DNA of 64,000 nt from Nicotiana tabacum (GCF_000715075.1 NC_134101.1:30669037-30733036), one strand, 5' to 3'; shown: positions 49,211-61,353, numbered from the stretch's first letter. Numbers and translations are program-made. Notes: generated by a model from the letters alone, not told the origin.

Positions 49211-52059
49211 TGTCACGACCCAATTTCAACTATAGGTCGTGATGGCGCCCAACACTACAGTTAGGCAAGCCAACCAGTAATTTAAAATAACCAAGAAAAT
49301 AAGCAACTCTTAATTCAACCAATGTGTGTGCCAAGACCTGGTGTCACAAGTGTATGAGCATCTAGTAGATTATACAAAACCTCAAATACTGTCTCAAATA
49401 AAAATAGACATAATGAAAAATACAAGGAGAGACACCGGTAGCTGCAGAACGGTTCAGAAAGGCAGCTCACCACTATGCCCCTGGATAACGTGGGTGTAAG
49501 ATGATAGGTCCCCCACTAGTACTTGCCTCACGTCCTGCACAAAAAGTGCAGCAAGTGTAGTATAAGTATGTAAACAACGTGTACCAGTAAGTATCAAGCC
49601 TAATCTCGAAGTGGTAGAGACGAGATGGCCGACTTTGACACTCACCATGGATCAATAATAATAATTGAAATAAAACTAGAATATCTAAATCATCATGATT
49701 CACAGAATTTACAATAATTTATTTAACCAGCAGAAATAATTAAATTCCTTCAAATGCAACAATTCTCAATATATTAATTAAATTCCTTCAATTCTAATAA
49801 ATTTCCAAATTTATCAATTAGTCTCATTTATAGGAATAACAATAATTCCTTAACAAGCAGGAATAATAATTCTTCAATTCCCAAAGATTTCAAATTTATG
49901 AATTAGCTTCGCAAGCTGCAATAAACTATCAATGAATCATGTAATTATTATTATTATTAAGCACGATTTCTGTCAAGGTCGTACGACCCGATCCAGAATG
50001 TCGTGTACACTGCCGGGGGACGTGCGACATGATCCATAGATGCATCTATCCTGCCGAGGCGTTCGGCCCGCTCCACAAGAAAGGAGAACATTTTCTTATG
50101 CACCTCCGGAAAGAGAGTATATTCATTATAAGATAAATTCAGGAGGATGAACAATTTATTTTAACAATTTATTTATTTAAACAGAAAATTAAGCATATGA
50201 GATTTTCATTTTTAATATTTTGATTGTAATGACCCAAAATATCATCTTTAAATTTAATAATAACAAATCAACAAGAACTTTTACTCATGCGCAACTTGGC
50301 CTACAATTTACTCAAGTAATTCATGCTTTGAGTCCTAAACAACCCGGACTTTAGCATTAATAGTAGCTACGCACGGACTCTCGTCACCTGGTGCGTACGT
50401 AGCCCCCACAATTAGCAACAATTATTACCTTAATTACCTATGGAGTAATTTCCTCCTCACAAGATTAGACAAGAGACTTACCTCGATTTGCTCCAATTTA
50501 ATCCACTCGAAGGCCGTTTCCACGATTATCCAACTCTGTCTGGCTCGAATCTAGCCAAAATAATTTGATACAATCACTAAAGATTATAGGAATCAATTCC
50601 ATAATAAATTACTACATTTTTCAATAAAAACCCCCCAAAATTTATTAAACATTCATCTGTGGGGCCAACATCTCGGAATCCGGCAAAAGTTACGAAATAT
50701 GAACGCCCACTCAACCACGAGTCTACCCATACCAAAATCACTAAATTTCGATAACAATTCGGCCCTCAAATCCTCAAATCTATGCAAGAGGGTTTTCAAA
50801 CTTTTTCCAACTTAATTCACCAATTAAATGATAAAAACAGGGATGGATTCGAGTAATTTAACCAATATTAAGTTAAGAACACTTACCCCGTTATTTTCTC
50901 TGAAAATCTCCCAAATATCGTCCAAATCCGAGCTCCAAATCGTTAAAAATAGAAAATGGGACGAATTCCCATTTTCAGAACCTAAACTCTCTGCCCAGTG
51001 ATTTCTTCTACGCGATCGCGAACTTCCTCACGCGATCGCGTAGCACAAGTTTTACTGCCCAAACATTAACCCTACGCGATCGCATAAAGTCCCACGCGAT
51101 CGCGATGCACAAGGTTCCGACTCTACGCGATCGCATCCCTCTTCATGCGATCGCGTAGCAAAAATGTGTGGCCCAGCTATCTCTCTCCAATTTCCCCTAC
51201 GTGATCGAAAACAATGACACGCGATCGCGATACACACATTGGCCCAACCTACTTGACCGCGGACGTTTCCACGCGATCGCAGAGAACAAATTCAACTCTG
51301 CCCAAATTACTCTATGCGATCGTAGACCAACTTACGCGATCGCGTATAAGGAAATCAGAAGAAAAATTCCAGCAGCTATTAGCAGTCTCCCAAAGGCCAA
51401 AAGTGATCTGTTAGTAGTCTGAAACTCACCCGAGCCCCTCGGGACCTCAACCAAATATACCAACAAGTTCCAATACATCATACGAACTTAGTCAGACCCT
51501 CAAATCACACCAAACAACGCTAAAACTACGAATCATCCTCCAATTCAAGCTTAATGAAACTTAAGATTTCCAACTTCCACATTAGGTACCAAAACCTATT
51601 AAATCAAGTCCGATTGACCTCAAATTTTTCACACAAATCATAAATGACATAACAAAGCTATGAAAATTTTCGGAACTAGATTCTGACTCCGGTATAAAAA
51701 CAAATCAACTCCCCGGTCAAACTTCCAAACTTAAATTCTTGTTTTAGCCATTTCAAGCCTAATTTAACGATGGACTTCCAAATAAAATTCCGAACACGCT
51801 CCTAAGTCCAAAATCACCATACTGAACTGTTGAAATCGTCAAAATTCTATTCCGGGGTTATTTTCTCAAAATATTGACCGAAGTCAAACTTGGCCTTTTA
51901 AAGCCAACTTAAGGAACAAGTGTTCCGATTTCAACCCAAACACTTTCAAATCTCGAACCAACCATCTCCGCAAGTCAATAATCATTAAAAGCACACACGA
52001 AAAGTTTTATTTTAGGGAACAAGGCTCTAAAAGTTAAAATGACCGGTTGGTTCATTACA
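49211..52059 (-). repeat. 5' LTR of element 2
   Basis: In sense order: TGTAATGAACC start (52059), CCCGAG box (about 51440), GCGATCGCG word array (51350-51009), donor GGG|GTAAGTG (50886), second donor GAG|GTAAGTC (50481), hairpin TACGCAC/GTGCGTA (50368-50397), an 81-bp foreign patch (50221-50301), and CTGCACTTTTTGTGCAGG (about 49535-49552). Only one copy of the 180-bp unit. Confidence 0.92.
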
Positions 52060-52106
52060 AATATATTTATTTTAATCAAGTCTGTTGCGGCATGCAACCC
52101 GATCCA

Positions 52107-52158
<52 letters not shown>

Positions 52159-54066
52159 CTTTTAAGCAAGTCTGTTGCGGCGTGCATCCCGAGCCACCAA
52201 TATAGACTTTTAATCAAGTATGTTGCAACGTGCAACCCAATACCCCAATATGGACTTTTAATAAGTATGTTGCGGCGTGCAACCCGATCCCCAAATATAT
52301 TCATTTCAATCAATTCTGTTGCGGCGCGCATCCCGCTCCTCCAATATATTCATTTACCAATTCTTATAGAAGAAATTGCCCAATAAATGCAACAATTAAT
52401 ATAAAATTATAATACAACAAGCATACAATAATTATAATTTAATTATGAAACAAACAATGACATATAGTAATTTATTATGGAAATCAGGGAGAAAATAGGA
52501 AGTTTAATATTTAATATGATAAATGTCAAGTAGCAATTAATGTACATAAATCAAATAAGCATGTAGCAATTATTGCAGGAATTCAAGAACTAATATTTGA
52601 CAAAGAATAAGAGAGAAATAATTTTTATAACAATTAATGTATTAAAAATAATTTAGGATTTTCAAATAATTATGCAAATAATTAATTTTGACGACGTATA
52701 GACACTCGTCACCTCGCCTATGCGTCGTTCATATGCTTTTCACATAACAAATAATTTAAGGGTTCTATTCCCTCAAGTCAAGATTAATCACGAAACTTAC
52801 CTCGCTTTGCAATTTCAATCAATTACTTGACCATAAGTTTTCCTTTTAAATTTATCTCCAAATTCTTCAAATCTATTCACAAATAATTCGATATACTCAA
52901 TACGAATCATAGGAATTAATTCATAAAAATTTACTAATTTTCCGGATAAAATCCGAAATTCACTTTAAAAATTGACAGTGGGGCCCATGTCTCGAATCTC
53001 GAAAAAACTTACGTAATCCGAACACCCATTCTGATACGAATCCAACCATACAAAAATTATCCAATTCCGATGTCAAATGGATCTTTAAATCATAAATTTT
53101 CATTTTTGAAAAATTTACAAAAATTCCAATTTCTTCCATCTAAATCCGAAATAAATGATGAATATATACATGGATTTATGAAATATTATCACTTTTGGTT
53201 ATAGAACACTTACCCAATTCAAAGTTGTGAAATATCGCTTTGGAATCGCCAAAATCCGAGACTCAAAACTCAAAAATGAGTAAAATAGCTAAAACCCGAT
53301 TTTATGTGTTTTGTCCAGCATTTCCGCTTCTGCGGAAAATAGACCACAGGTGCGATTACACCAGAAGACCAAAATTTTAGATTTTCCTTAAGTCCAAATT
53401 TTGATCCGTTAACCATCCGGAATCCACCCAAGCCCCCCGGGACCTCAACCATTTATACCAACAAGTTCTAAAATATCATATGAACTTAGTCGAGATCTCA
53501 AATCACATCAAACAACGCGAAAATTATAATTCACACCTCGATTCGAACTTTTGAGTTTCAAAATTTTCAATTTACAAATCTTGTGCCAAAATATGTTAAA
53601 TGAATCCGGAATGACTTCAAATTTGGCACACAAGTCATAAATGACATAACTGAGCTATTCCAATTTTCGGAATCAGATTCTGACCCCGATATCAAAGAGT
53701 CAAATCCGTGGTCAACTTTGGAAATCTTTAGCCTTTAAATTTTTAGTTTTCATTAAATGGCCATAATTTGAGTTAGGGACCTCCAAATTAAATTTCGGGC
53801 ATATGCCCAAGTCCCAAATCACGATACGGACCTACCGGAACTGTCAAAATACTGATCCGGGTCTATTTGCTCAAAATGTTGACCAAAGTCAACCCAGTTG
53901 AGTTTTAAGGCTCTATTTCACATTTTAGTTCATTTTTCACATAAAAACTTTCCGAAAAATTATACGGACTGCGCACGTAAGTCGAGGAATGATGAATAAT
54001 GTTTTTCGAGGTCTTAGAACACATAATTAATTATTAAATTTAAAGATGACACTTTGGGTCATCACA
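52060..54066 (-). repeat. Element 3 left LTR, inner piece
   Basis: Continues the LTR interrupted at 41036. Contains a (TA)n run (about 52112-52154), four GTGCAACCCG repeats, the ACGACGTATAG hairpin with one changed pair (about 52690-52727), donor motifs (about 52799 and 53211), and a different short word, TTCCGCTTCTGCGG (about 53325). Ends GGGTCATCACA before the purine tract. Confidence 0.9.
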
Positions 54067-54646
54067 TTCTCCACCTCTAAAACAAACGTTCGTCCTAGAA
54101 TGGAGTTAGAAAAAGTACCTGAGCTGGTGAATAAGTGTGGATATTTACTCCGCATGTCCGACTCGGACTCCCAGGTAGATGCCTCTACCGGCTGACCTCT
54201 CCATTACACCTGAACTGAAGGATAACTCTTAGACCTCAATTGCCGGACCTGCCGGGCTAGAATAGCCAACGGCTCCTCCTCGTGAGTCAAGTCTTTGTCC
54301 AATTGGACTCAGCTGAAATCTAACACATGGAACGAATCACTATGATATTTTCGAAGCATAGATACATGGAACACCGGATGAACTGCTGGTAAACTAGGTG
54401 GTAATGCAAGCATGTAGGCTACTTCGCTCACCCTTTCAAGAATTTCAAAGGGTCCGATATACCTAGGGCTCAACTTGCCCTTCTTTCTGAACCTCATTAC
54501 ACCTTTCATAAGTGAAACGCGGAGCAATATTCTTTCTCCAACCATGAATGCAAGATCACGAACTTTACGGTCGACATAACTCTTTTGCCTAGACTGTGCT
54601 GTGCGAAGTCGATCTTGAATAACCTTGACCTTATCCAAGGCATCCT
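54067..54646 (-). pseudogene. Integrase C-terminus and chromodomain, element 3
   Basis: The sense strand has [47 protein letters not shown] and [12 protein letters not shown], then a stop at 54309. The chromodomain continues in frame RQVRQLRSKSYPSV, a TAA, then WRGQPVEASTWESESDM and YPHLF. It is interrupted on its 5' side by solo LTR G. Non-functional. Confidence 0.9.
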
Positions 54647-56450
54647 TGTCATGACCCAAACTGATGGGCAGCTACGGGCACCCGGTACCTTACTCGACCG
54701 AGTACCAACGTAACGTATCTTGCTTATTACTTCATCATATACACGTGACGTACGGGCCTAATAGGCCAACATGATCATTTATAAACTCAAAACATAGGCC
54801 GACAAGGCCATACAATCTTTCACGTACACGACATATGTCTACAAGCCTCTAAGAGTACATAATTGTCATAAAAGTCGGGACAGAGCCCCACCATACTAAA
54901 CCATACACATCTAAATCATGCTGACCAAACAAGCAACTCCTGAACAAATGGAGTGCACCAATATCTTCTGCTGAGCTGATCGCCTACTTGGAGGACTCTC
55001 AACCTGTCAATCGAGACCTGCGGGCATGAAACGCAGCGTCCCAAGGCAAAAGGGATGTCAGTACGAAATAATGTACCGAGTATATAAGGCACTATACTGA
55101 AAGCTGAAACTAAACTGATAATATAATAACTGAAAGCAACTGAAGGTTAATGATAATCTGAAGATATGCTTACCTGTTGATACTGACTCAACTCTCTCAA
55201 TATAGTGAGTAAAATAGTTGTCCGGCCTTATAAGGCTCGGTGTATATATATAACTGCTTTGTCGTAGTAGGCTCGCTCATAGGCGCTCGGCCATACTAGG
55301 CTTTATATCTCGGCCAACTGGGCTTGCTCATAGGCGCTCGGCCACAGTAGGCTCGGTATAAAACTTACCATATGATCAGAGGTTTCCCAATAGGGGCCTG
55401 CCCATCGATTATAGCTCGATGGTAATGAAAATACTGTAATACTGTATATATAGATTCTCTGCTCTCATGACTGGAAAAAAAGAAATACTCAATTGGATAT
55501 GAAGTTCCGATAAGGAGAATATTGTAACTTACAAAACTAAAAAAATATATGTAAATACCGGGATATGAATTTTTCTTTATGCTTCGTTATCAAACTCGTG
55601 TAATTACGAGATCATGCCAAAATGAAGGAAAAGCTTAGCCTTAACATACCTGGAATAGGGAAAAATCCGTATGATATTCTTGGAAAAGGTCGCACCGTAC
55701 TCCCTTAGAATCGTAAATATTCCGTTATTATTATGCAGTGTAATTCCGTATGAATTTCTTTACTAATCTAAGAATAATCATTGCTACTGTAACATGAAGT
55801 CTTATGTGAGCTTCCAACATCTCCTCCAAAAATGAATTTGATATAAATTGAATATCATTTGTAAAGATGACTAACTTGAAATTCCTTCTACGTTTTTTTT
55901 AATGGCAAAGTGTAGTTTCCATGTGTTATCTTGATAGATTGCCCAACGACCCCTTAATGCCACCTATCCTAATGACTAATGAGTCATCAACTTGGCCTTA
56001 ATTTGCTACCACCTTGAAGTGTAATGCTTATCCAAATGTGCTTAATTAATTACCCAATAATTTCTTAATTAATTAGGTAATCTCCCATTATCCAATAATT
56101 AACCAATTTCTCATATAATAAAGAATTATCTCAAATTACTTAAAATACTACTTATTTTTAATACACCCTTATATATTATACTATTATGGTCATATGGTAC
56201 CTTGTATGGCAATAGTCCATAAATACGGTGTATTATAGCTTGGACCGTATTTTATCCCAAATTGCCAAATTTCGACGAAACTCATTTTCTTCTATTTGCT
56301 TACCTTCTCTCCTTCACGAATTTACTCATCACGTGTTTGAAATAGCATAATGCTTATAATCCCAAAATAATCTCAAAATAATCCCATTCCTGGACTTACG
56401 TCGATTATCTTACGTCGAAACTTTAACATACGAAAATGCGGGATGTAACA
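54647..56450 (-). repeat. Solo LTR G, perfect ATCCT target duplication
   Basis: 1804 bp from TGTCATGACCC to GGGATGTAACA, flanked by ATCCT on both sides (54642-54646, 56451-56455). It interrupts the integrase codons of element 3; element 1 shows the uninterrupted sequence at about 24936-24960. By comparison of its ends with other elements, sense is probably minus. No coding sequence inside. Confidence 0.93.
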
Positions 56451-56455
56451 ATCCT

Positions 56456-56837
56456 GTACTAAATCGGTACCCAACAACCGAGCCTCTCCCGGTTCAAACC
56501 AACCAACTGGCGATCGGCATCGCCTTCCGTATAATGCCTCATATGGAGCCATCTGAATACTCGACTGGTAGCTATTATTATAAGCAAACTCCGCAAGTAG
56601 CAGGAATTGATCCCAAGAACCTCCAAAGTCTATAACACAAGCGCGAAGCATATATTCCAATATTTGAATGGTGTGCTCTGACTGTCCGTCTGTCTGTGGA
56701 TGAAATGATGTACTCAACTCGACCCGCATGCTTAACTCACGCTGTACAGCCCTCCAGAAGTGTGAGGTAAACTGCGTACCTCGATCTGAAATAATAGACG
56801 CGGGCACACCGTGAAGGTAGACAATCTCAGGAATGTA
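56456..56837 (-). pseudogene. Integrase core fragment, element 3
   Basis: Shows [20 protein letters not shown] (second catalytic Asp), HPQTDGQSEHTIQ (catalytic Glu) and EFAYNNSYQSSIQMAPYEAL. The first Asp and zinc finger are missing because the sequence changes abruptly to LTR fragment F at about 56838. Confidence 0.9.
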
Positions 56838-57576
56838 CACACCCCTAGTGAGCGCAGAGTGTTGTCCGTGCTTAGCGCTTGGACTTTGGGAGCCCCTCCG
56901 GAATCTATACACACCCCTAGTAAGCGCAGAGTATTGAGAATTAAGTGCTGAGTGTGAGTGCAGAGTGATGGAGTGACATTACTCTGAGGTTGCATTTACT
57001 TTTGCTGTTGCTGCATTTTACGTGTTAATTTCTTTGTAACATTTATTGAGTTGATGGAATTTACCTGTTTATTCCTGTTTATTTTAAATTGTGATAAAGA
57101 AATAATTGGATTATTCTGCTTAGCTCGTCACTATTGCTCAGTTCCTTAGTTATTTCTGTTACTACTGAGTTGGTTGTAATCATACTACACCCTGCGCTTT
57201 ATGCGCAGATCCAGGTGAGTTAGAGCGCGGCGATCGTTGAGTTCAGGCCAACTATCTGTGGAGATTGCAAGGTAGCTGCTAGCGTTCGCAGGACCTTGTT
57301 GCTCCTCTTGTCATTTCTTCTTTTGGACAGTTAGACAGTTTATTTCTTAGTTCATAGAATTAGACGCTCATGACTTAGTGATACAACGATGTTTGGGGCT
57401 CGTTTCCGTATTTTCTATATTATATTTAGAGTTGATTTAGTTTATGAGAAATTCAAATATTGGTATTGTTTTATTAAATTCTTATAATCGATTTAGTAGT
57501 AATATTTTGGGAAATAGGCTTGCCTTGTAACACGATAGGCGCCATCACGACCATGGTTAGATTTTGGGTTGTGACA
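56838..57576 (+). repeat. LTR fragment F (3' part only)
   Basis: Ends CCATCACGACCATGG...TTGGGTTGTGACA, a gypsy LTR 3' end on the + strand. Contains CTGCGCTTTATGCGCAG (about 57194-57210), the shared hairpin with a changed stem pair, and two copies of ACACCCCTAGTRAGCGC (56836 and 56909). The 5' part is missing and it abuts broken integrase on the left and broken LTR on the right. The junctions imply a deletion through an LTR that had inserted in the right LTR of element 3. Confidence 0.8.
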
Positions 57577-58500
57577 CCCAATTCAAAGTCGTAAAAAATC
57601 GCTTTGGAATCGCCAAAATCCGAGACTCAAAACTAAAAAATGAGTAAAAATGGCTAAAACCCAATTTTATGTGTTCTGTCTAGCATTTCCTCATTTCCGG
57701 AAATTTGACCGCATCTGCGGTTCCGCTTCTGCGGAAAATTGACCGCAGGTACGATTTCCGCTTCTACGAAAAATTGACCGCCGGTGCGATTACACCAAAA
57801 TGCCAAAATTTCAGATTTTTCTTAAGTCCAAATTTTGATTCGTTAACCATCCGGATTCCTTCCGAGCCCCCTGGGACCTCAACCAATTATACCAACAAGT
57901 TCTAAAACACCATATGAACTTAGTCGAGACCTCAAATCACATCAAACAATGCTAAAATTACAATTCACACCTCGATTCGAACTTTTGAGTTTCAAAATTT
58001 TTAATTTACAAATCTTGTGCCGAAACATGCTAAATGAATCCGGAATGACTTCAAATTTGGCACACAAGTCATAAATGACATAACTGAGCTATTCTAATTT
58101 TCGGAATCAGATTCCGACCCCGATATCAAAAAGTTAAATGCGTGGTCAACTTTGGAAATCTTTAACCTTTAAATTTGTAGTTTCTGTTAAATGGCCATAA
58201 TTTGAGTTAGGGACCTCTAAATTAAATTTCGGGCATATGCACAAGTCCAAAATCACAATACCAACCTACCGGAACTGTTAAAATACTGATCCGGGTCAGT
58301 TTGCTCAAAATGTTGACCAAAGTCAACTTAGTTGAGTTTTAAGGCTCTATTTCACATTTTACTCAATTTTTCACATAAAAACTTTCCGAAAAATTATACG
58401 GACTTCGCACGTAAGTCGAGGAATAATGAATAATGCATTTCGAGGTCTTAGAATACAGAATTAATTATTAAATTTAAAGATGACATTTTGGGTCATCACA
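57577..58500 (-). repeat. Element 3 right LTR, outer piece
   Basis: Aligns with 53212-54066 and ends GGGTCATCACA before the GTAAG duplication. Carries an expanded CCGCTTCTGCGG word array (about 57690-57795). The other two thirds of this LTR are gone. Confidence 0.9.
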
Positions 58501-60902
58501 GTAAGATAATTTTTGGGCATTGGAGTTGTCCATCTTGCATGCATGCGTTATCAAAGGGTGTATGAAGATTGTTGAGCTAAGAATGGTAGATAATGGGTTT
58601 GAGATGATGGAATCCACCATAGGAGGACCTTGAAACCTTAACGCACACCTAGTGTTTGATAAAATGCTCAAATGAGCTAGAACTATGATCATCCTCCTAA
58701 TTTTGGTTCAATTAGTTATATTTCTAAAATAGATTGAAGTTGCTAAGAATTTCAGAATATTTTAGAGTTTAAGGAAGCTTCATTGACGTATGTTAGCTAA
58801 ACTCCTCTCCTAGAATTAAATCCCACGGTATTCATGTAATTTATGTAAGTCCTGAATTGTTCATTATGAAAGTGGTTATTCCGAATAAGCTTGTGTTGAA
58901 AGATATATGTTCAATATGTATCCCAAAATGCTTTTATCATGTTATGTTATCATTTGAGAATATGTCCAAAGTATGGGCGCATTAATAATGTTGCGAATTC
59001 AAATCAAGTTCAAACGAAGGCTATTATACCAAATTTTGTGAAAAATCTCTATGTGACTAAGACTCTTAATTGCTCACATGTGTACTAAAAATATTGATTT
59101 GAAATGCCTTGTTGTGGATGATGATAATGATGTTTGAAAGTGAAAAAGGTGAGAATGAAATATTAAATACGACTGACGTGTCAATAATAATTTTATAATT
59201 GTGGCCACTAGTGCCAATGAAATGAAAAGATGCGAAAGAAGTATGAAATGATATGATTGGTATAAGAAGGATGATATCTCTAATGAGACGGCCTAGCTGA
59301 TCAGGTCATGATCGGATGCCATACCGCACACATGGTGGTGATTGTGCTGAAAATATGATTGTGGTTGATGTCTCTAATGAGATGGCCTAGTCGATTAGGT
59401 CGTGATCGGACTACGTGCTAAAAGAACGGTGGTATTTGTATTGTGAATCGTAAATGATGGCATATTGGTACCAAAAACCTCCCAACTTAAAATATAAAAA
59501 TTTAATTGAACATTGTCTTGATCCTAATTTGAAGTTTGATGTTGGTTGAGGCTTCTACTGATATAATTATTGTACTTGCTTGTATTATTTATCATTCTAT
59601 TAAGAGGGTGTTTTGTCATTTATACTAGTACTATTCCATATGTACCAACGTCCCTTTTGTCGGGGCGCTGCATCTTCAATGGATGCAGGTGGTTCCATAG
59701 CAGGAGACACTAATCAGTGATAGCGATACACCCTCCTCCCAGCAGACTTGGTGAGCCCCACTTCATTTCGGGGTCATGTATCTTTTGTTCCTTGTGTATT
59801 GTGTTTGAGGTATAGCCGGGGCCTTATTGCCGGCATTATCATAGTACTGTTCTGTATCTATAAAGGCTCCGTAGACATTGTGTGGGTTGTATATTGGTTC
59901 TGGGAAAGTCAAACTAGCTATGTTGTGTTTGGATTACTTGTTCCACTACAGACAAAAAACGTGTGTGAAATTGAGATTTAAAATGATGAATCTAATGGTA
60001 ATGAATTAGTATTGTAGACATGATCATCTTATTGTCTAATTAACGAAAACATGTATTCTCTTTATTCATGGAGGAATTTGGGTAGAAGGAAATCTAATAG
60101 GCTTGCTCGGTCGGGTTTACTCGGTTGAGCGCCGGTCGCGCTCCCCGAGTTCGGGGCATGACATTTTATTTTCTTTCCCCCTATTCCTAAGAGTAGATTA
60201 TAAATTTATATTGAATAATGTATTTTGATATATTCAAATTGTCATATAAATAATAAGTAATACCAAATACTCAATATTATTACTTTAAAATAATTATATT
60301 TTATATTGATTGGGATTTTTAATTTATATTTTTACTATACGTTTGATATTTTAATTGAATTCTTTTATAATAAATATTTAATTTTTTAAATTAATACTAA
60401 TTGCAAACTGAACATTTACTGTTCTTTTTTGTAATTTGATACTTAAAAGTACTTTCTGAAAAGATTGGAAAAACACAATGAGCTAGCAAAAAGCAATACT
60501 CAAATAAATTGGCCAAATACAAACTGTTATTTTGTAAAAGTACTTCTAAACAAAAATACTTTACAAAATAAATAGTTTGTTGGTTTTTTAAAAGATGGGG
60601 CAGCAAAAATATTAAAAATATTTGATTGAAAATGTCTCTACTTTTTTTATTAAACATAGAAGGCTTTAAATAACCAACTTGAGAACATAATCTGCAGAAA
60701 AATCTGCATAAGAAGAATTTTAAAAACCCAAAATATCTCAACAAATCTAAAAAATCTAACAGAAATTTAAATTCAAAAACTAGATTTATCCTAAAACTAA
60801 GTAACTTATTATGCTAAAAAAGTTACTGCAGTAACTGAAAGCAATAAAATTTTAACACTCCTCCTTTGCTTCAATTGCTCCAATTTAAAAAGTTGCTCCT
60901 CT

Positions 60903-61250
60903 TCAATTCTTGCTTATGTTGTTTGTGCTTGAAGATTGTTTTGAGCATCGCTGAAATTGCACACTTTGTAGTGCATTTCTTTTTCTTCTTTTCTTCTTTC
61001 TTTTTCGTCTTATGGTTTTGTGCATAAAAAACACCCTTAGTGACCTTGTCTTATCTGAAATCTCTTTTGAAAGTATTTGATTCTGGACAATGATAGAATT
61101 TTCAGGGATTGCTCGTAAGGATTGTTCTTCCATTACAACATTCAACAAATCATAGGTTTTAAGATATGATTTTATTTTCACTGAGCAAATCCGATAGTTT
61201 TCGCGAGTGAAAATTTGTGGGGCATTCAAAGAGAGACTGTTGCTTGCCAT
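60903..61250 (-). pseudogene. Copia gag N-terminal fragment
   Basis: From ATG 61250 the reading is MASNSLSLNAPQIFTRENYR followed by SVKIKSYLKTYDLLNVV, the conserved start of plant copia gag polyproteins (capsid). The frame extends upstream to 61319 without clear homology. After about 80 residues it becomes Lys/Arg-rich and stops at 60903. The zinc knuckle and all of pol are absent, so it cannot build functional particles alone. Confidence 0.85.
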
Positions 61251-61340
61251 GTTTGGAAATGGGTTTAAAAAGTGATATTGGTTAAAATGATTTGAAAATG
61301 GTTCTTTGGAAGAACTCACAGATCTCGTAAGACCAATAAA

Positions 61341-61353
61341 GCTCTTGATACCA
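61341..61353 (-). other. Primer binding site, copia element
   Basis: The minus strand reads TGGTATCAAGAGC next to the LTR end. It is a plant copia tRNA-Met primer site. Confidence 0.85.

Larger units (their letters stand above)
41037..52059 (-). mobile_element. Element 2: Ty3/gypsy chromovirus with both LTRs
   Basis: Complete minus-strand architecture: LTR 49211-52059, tRNA-Met primer site, gag, PR, RT, RH, IN, chromodomain, purine tract, LTR 41037-44056. Ends are TGTCACGACCC...CATTACA on the + strand. Flanks AATTT (41032-41036) and AATAT (52060-52064) agree at four of five bases, and the host repeat is continuous when the element is removed. It is better preserved than element 1 (385-codon gag-PR frame, intact zinc knuckle) but has several stops and frameshifts, so it is probably inactive. 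Confidence 0.93.
40287..58500 (-). mobile_element. Element 3: family-1 chromovirus, internally deleted, host of other insertions
   Basis: Outer ends TGTCACGACTCG (40287) and GGGTCATCACA (58500) are flanked by a perfect GTAAG duplication (40282-40286, 58501-58505). The left (3') LTR is 40287-41036 plus 52060-54066, split by element 2. The interior keeps only integrase sequence (54067-54646, 56456-56837), itself split by solo LTR G. Gag, protease, RT and RNase H, and the inner part of the right LTR, are gone and replaced by LTR fragment F. The right LTR survives as 57577-58500. Confidence 0.9.
36705..60163 (+). mobile_element. LTR-like unit D, split into three blocks
   Basis: Blocks 36710-36837, 39772-40286 and 58506-60163 read as one + strand LTR once LTR B and element 3 are removed. 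The first block is joined to the second only by the near-match duplication GCGGC/ACGGC. The second block has a GCGGACCGCA/GCGGTCGCA word array (39774-40032), TATA-like sequences (40042, 40063), and a leader ending AAAG|GTAAGATTC (40225). The third block contains GTGAGCCCCACTTCATTTCG and ends GGGGCATGACA at 60163. The 5' end is not defined and no target duplication was found, so the left limit is a guess. Confidence 0.5.

Noticed and set aside
52039..52386. 115-codon frame with YIYIYIY run
   Set aside because: Translation of the (TA)n run and GTGCAACCCG repeats.
56732..56995. 87-codon frame overlapping integrase
   Set aside because: Out of frame with integrase and spans the deletion junction.
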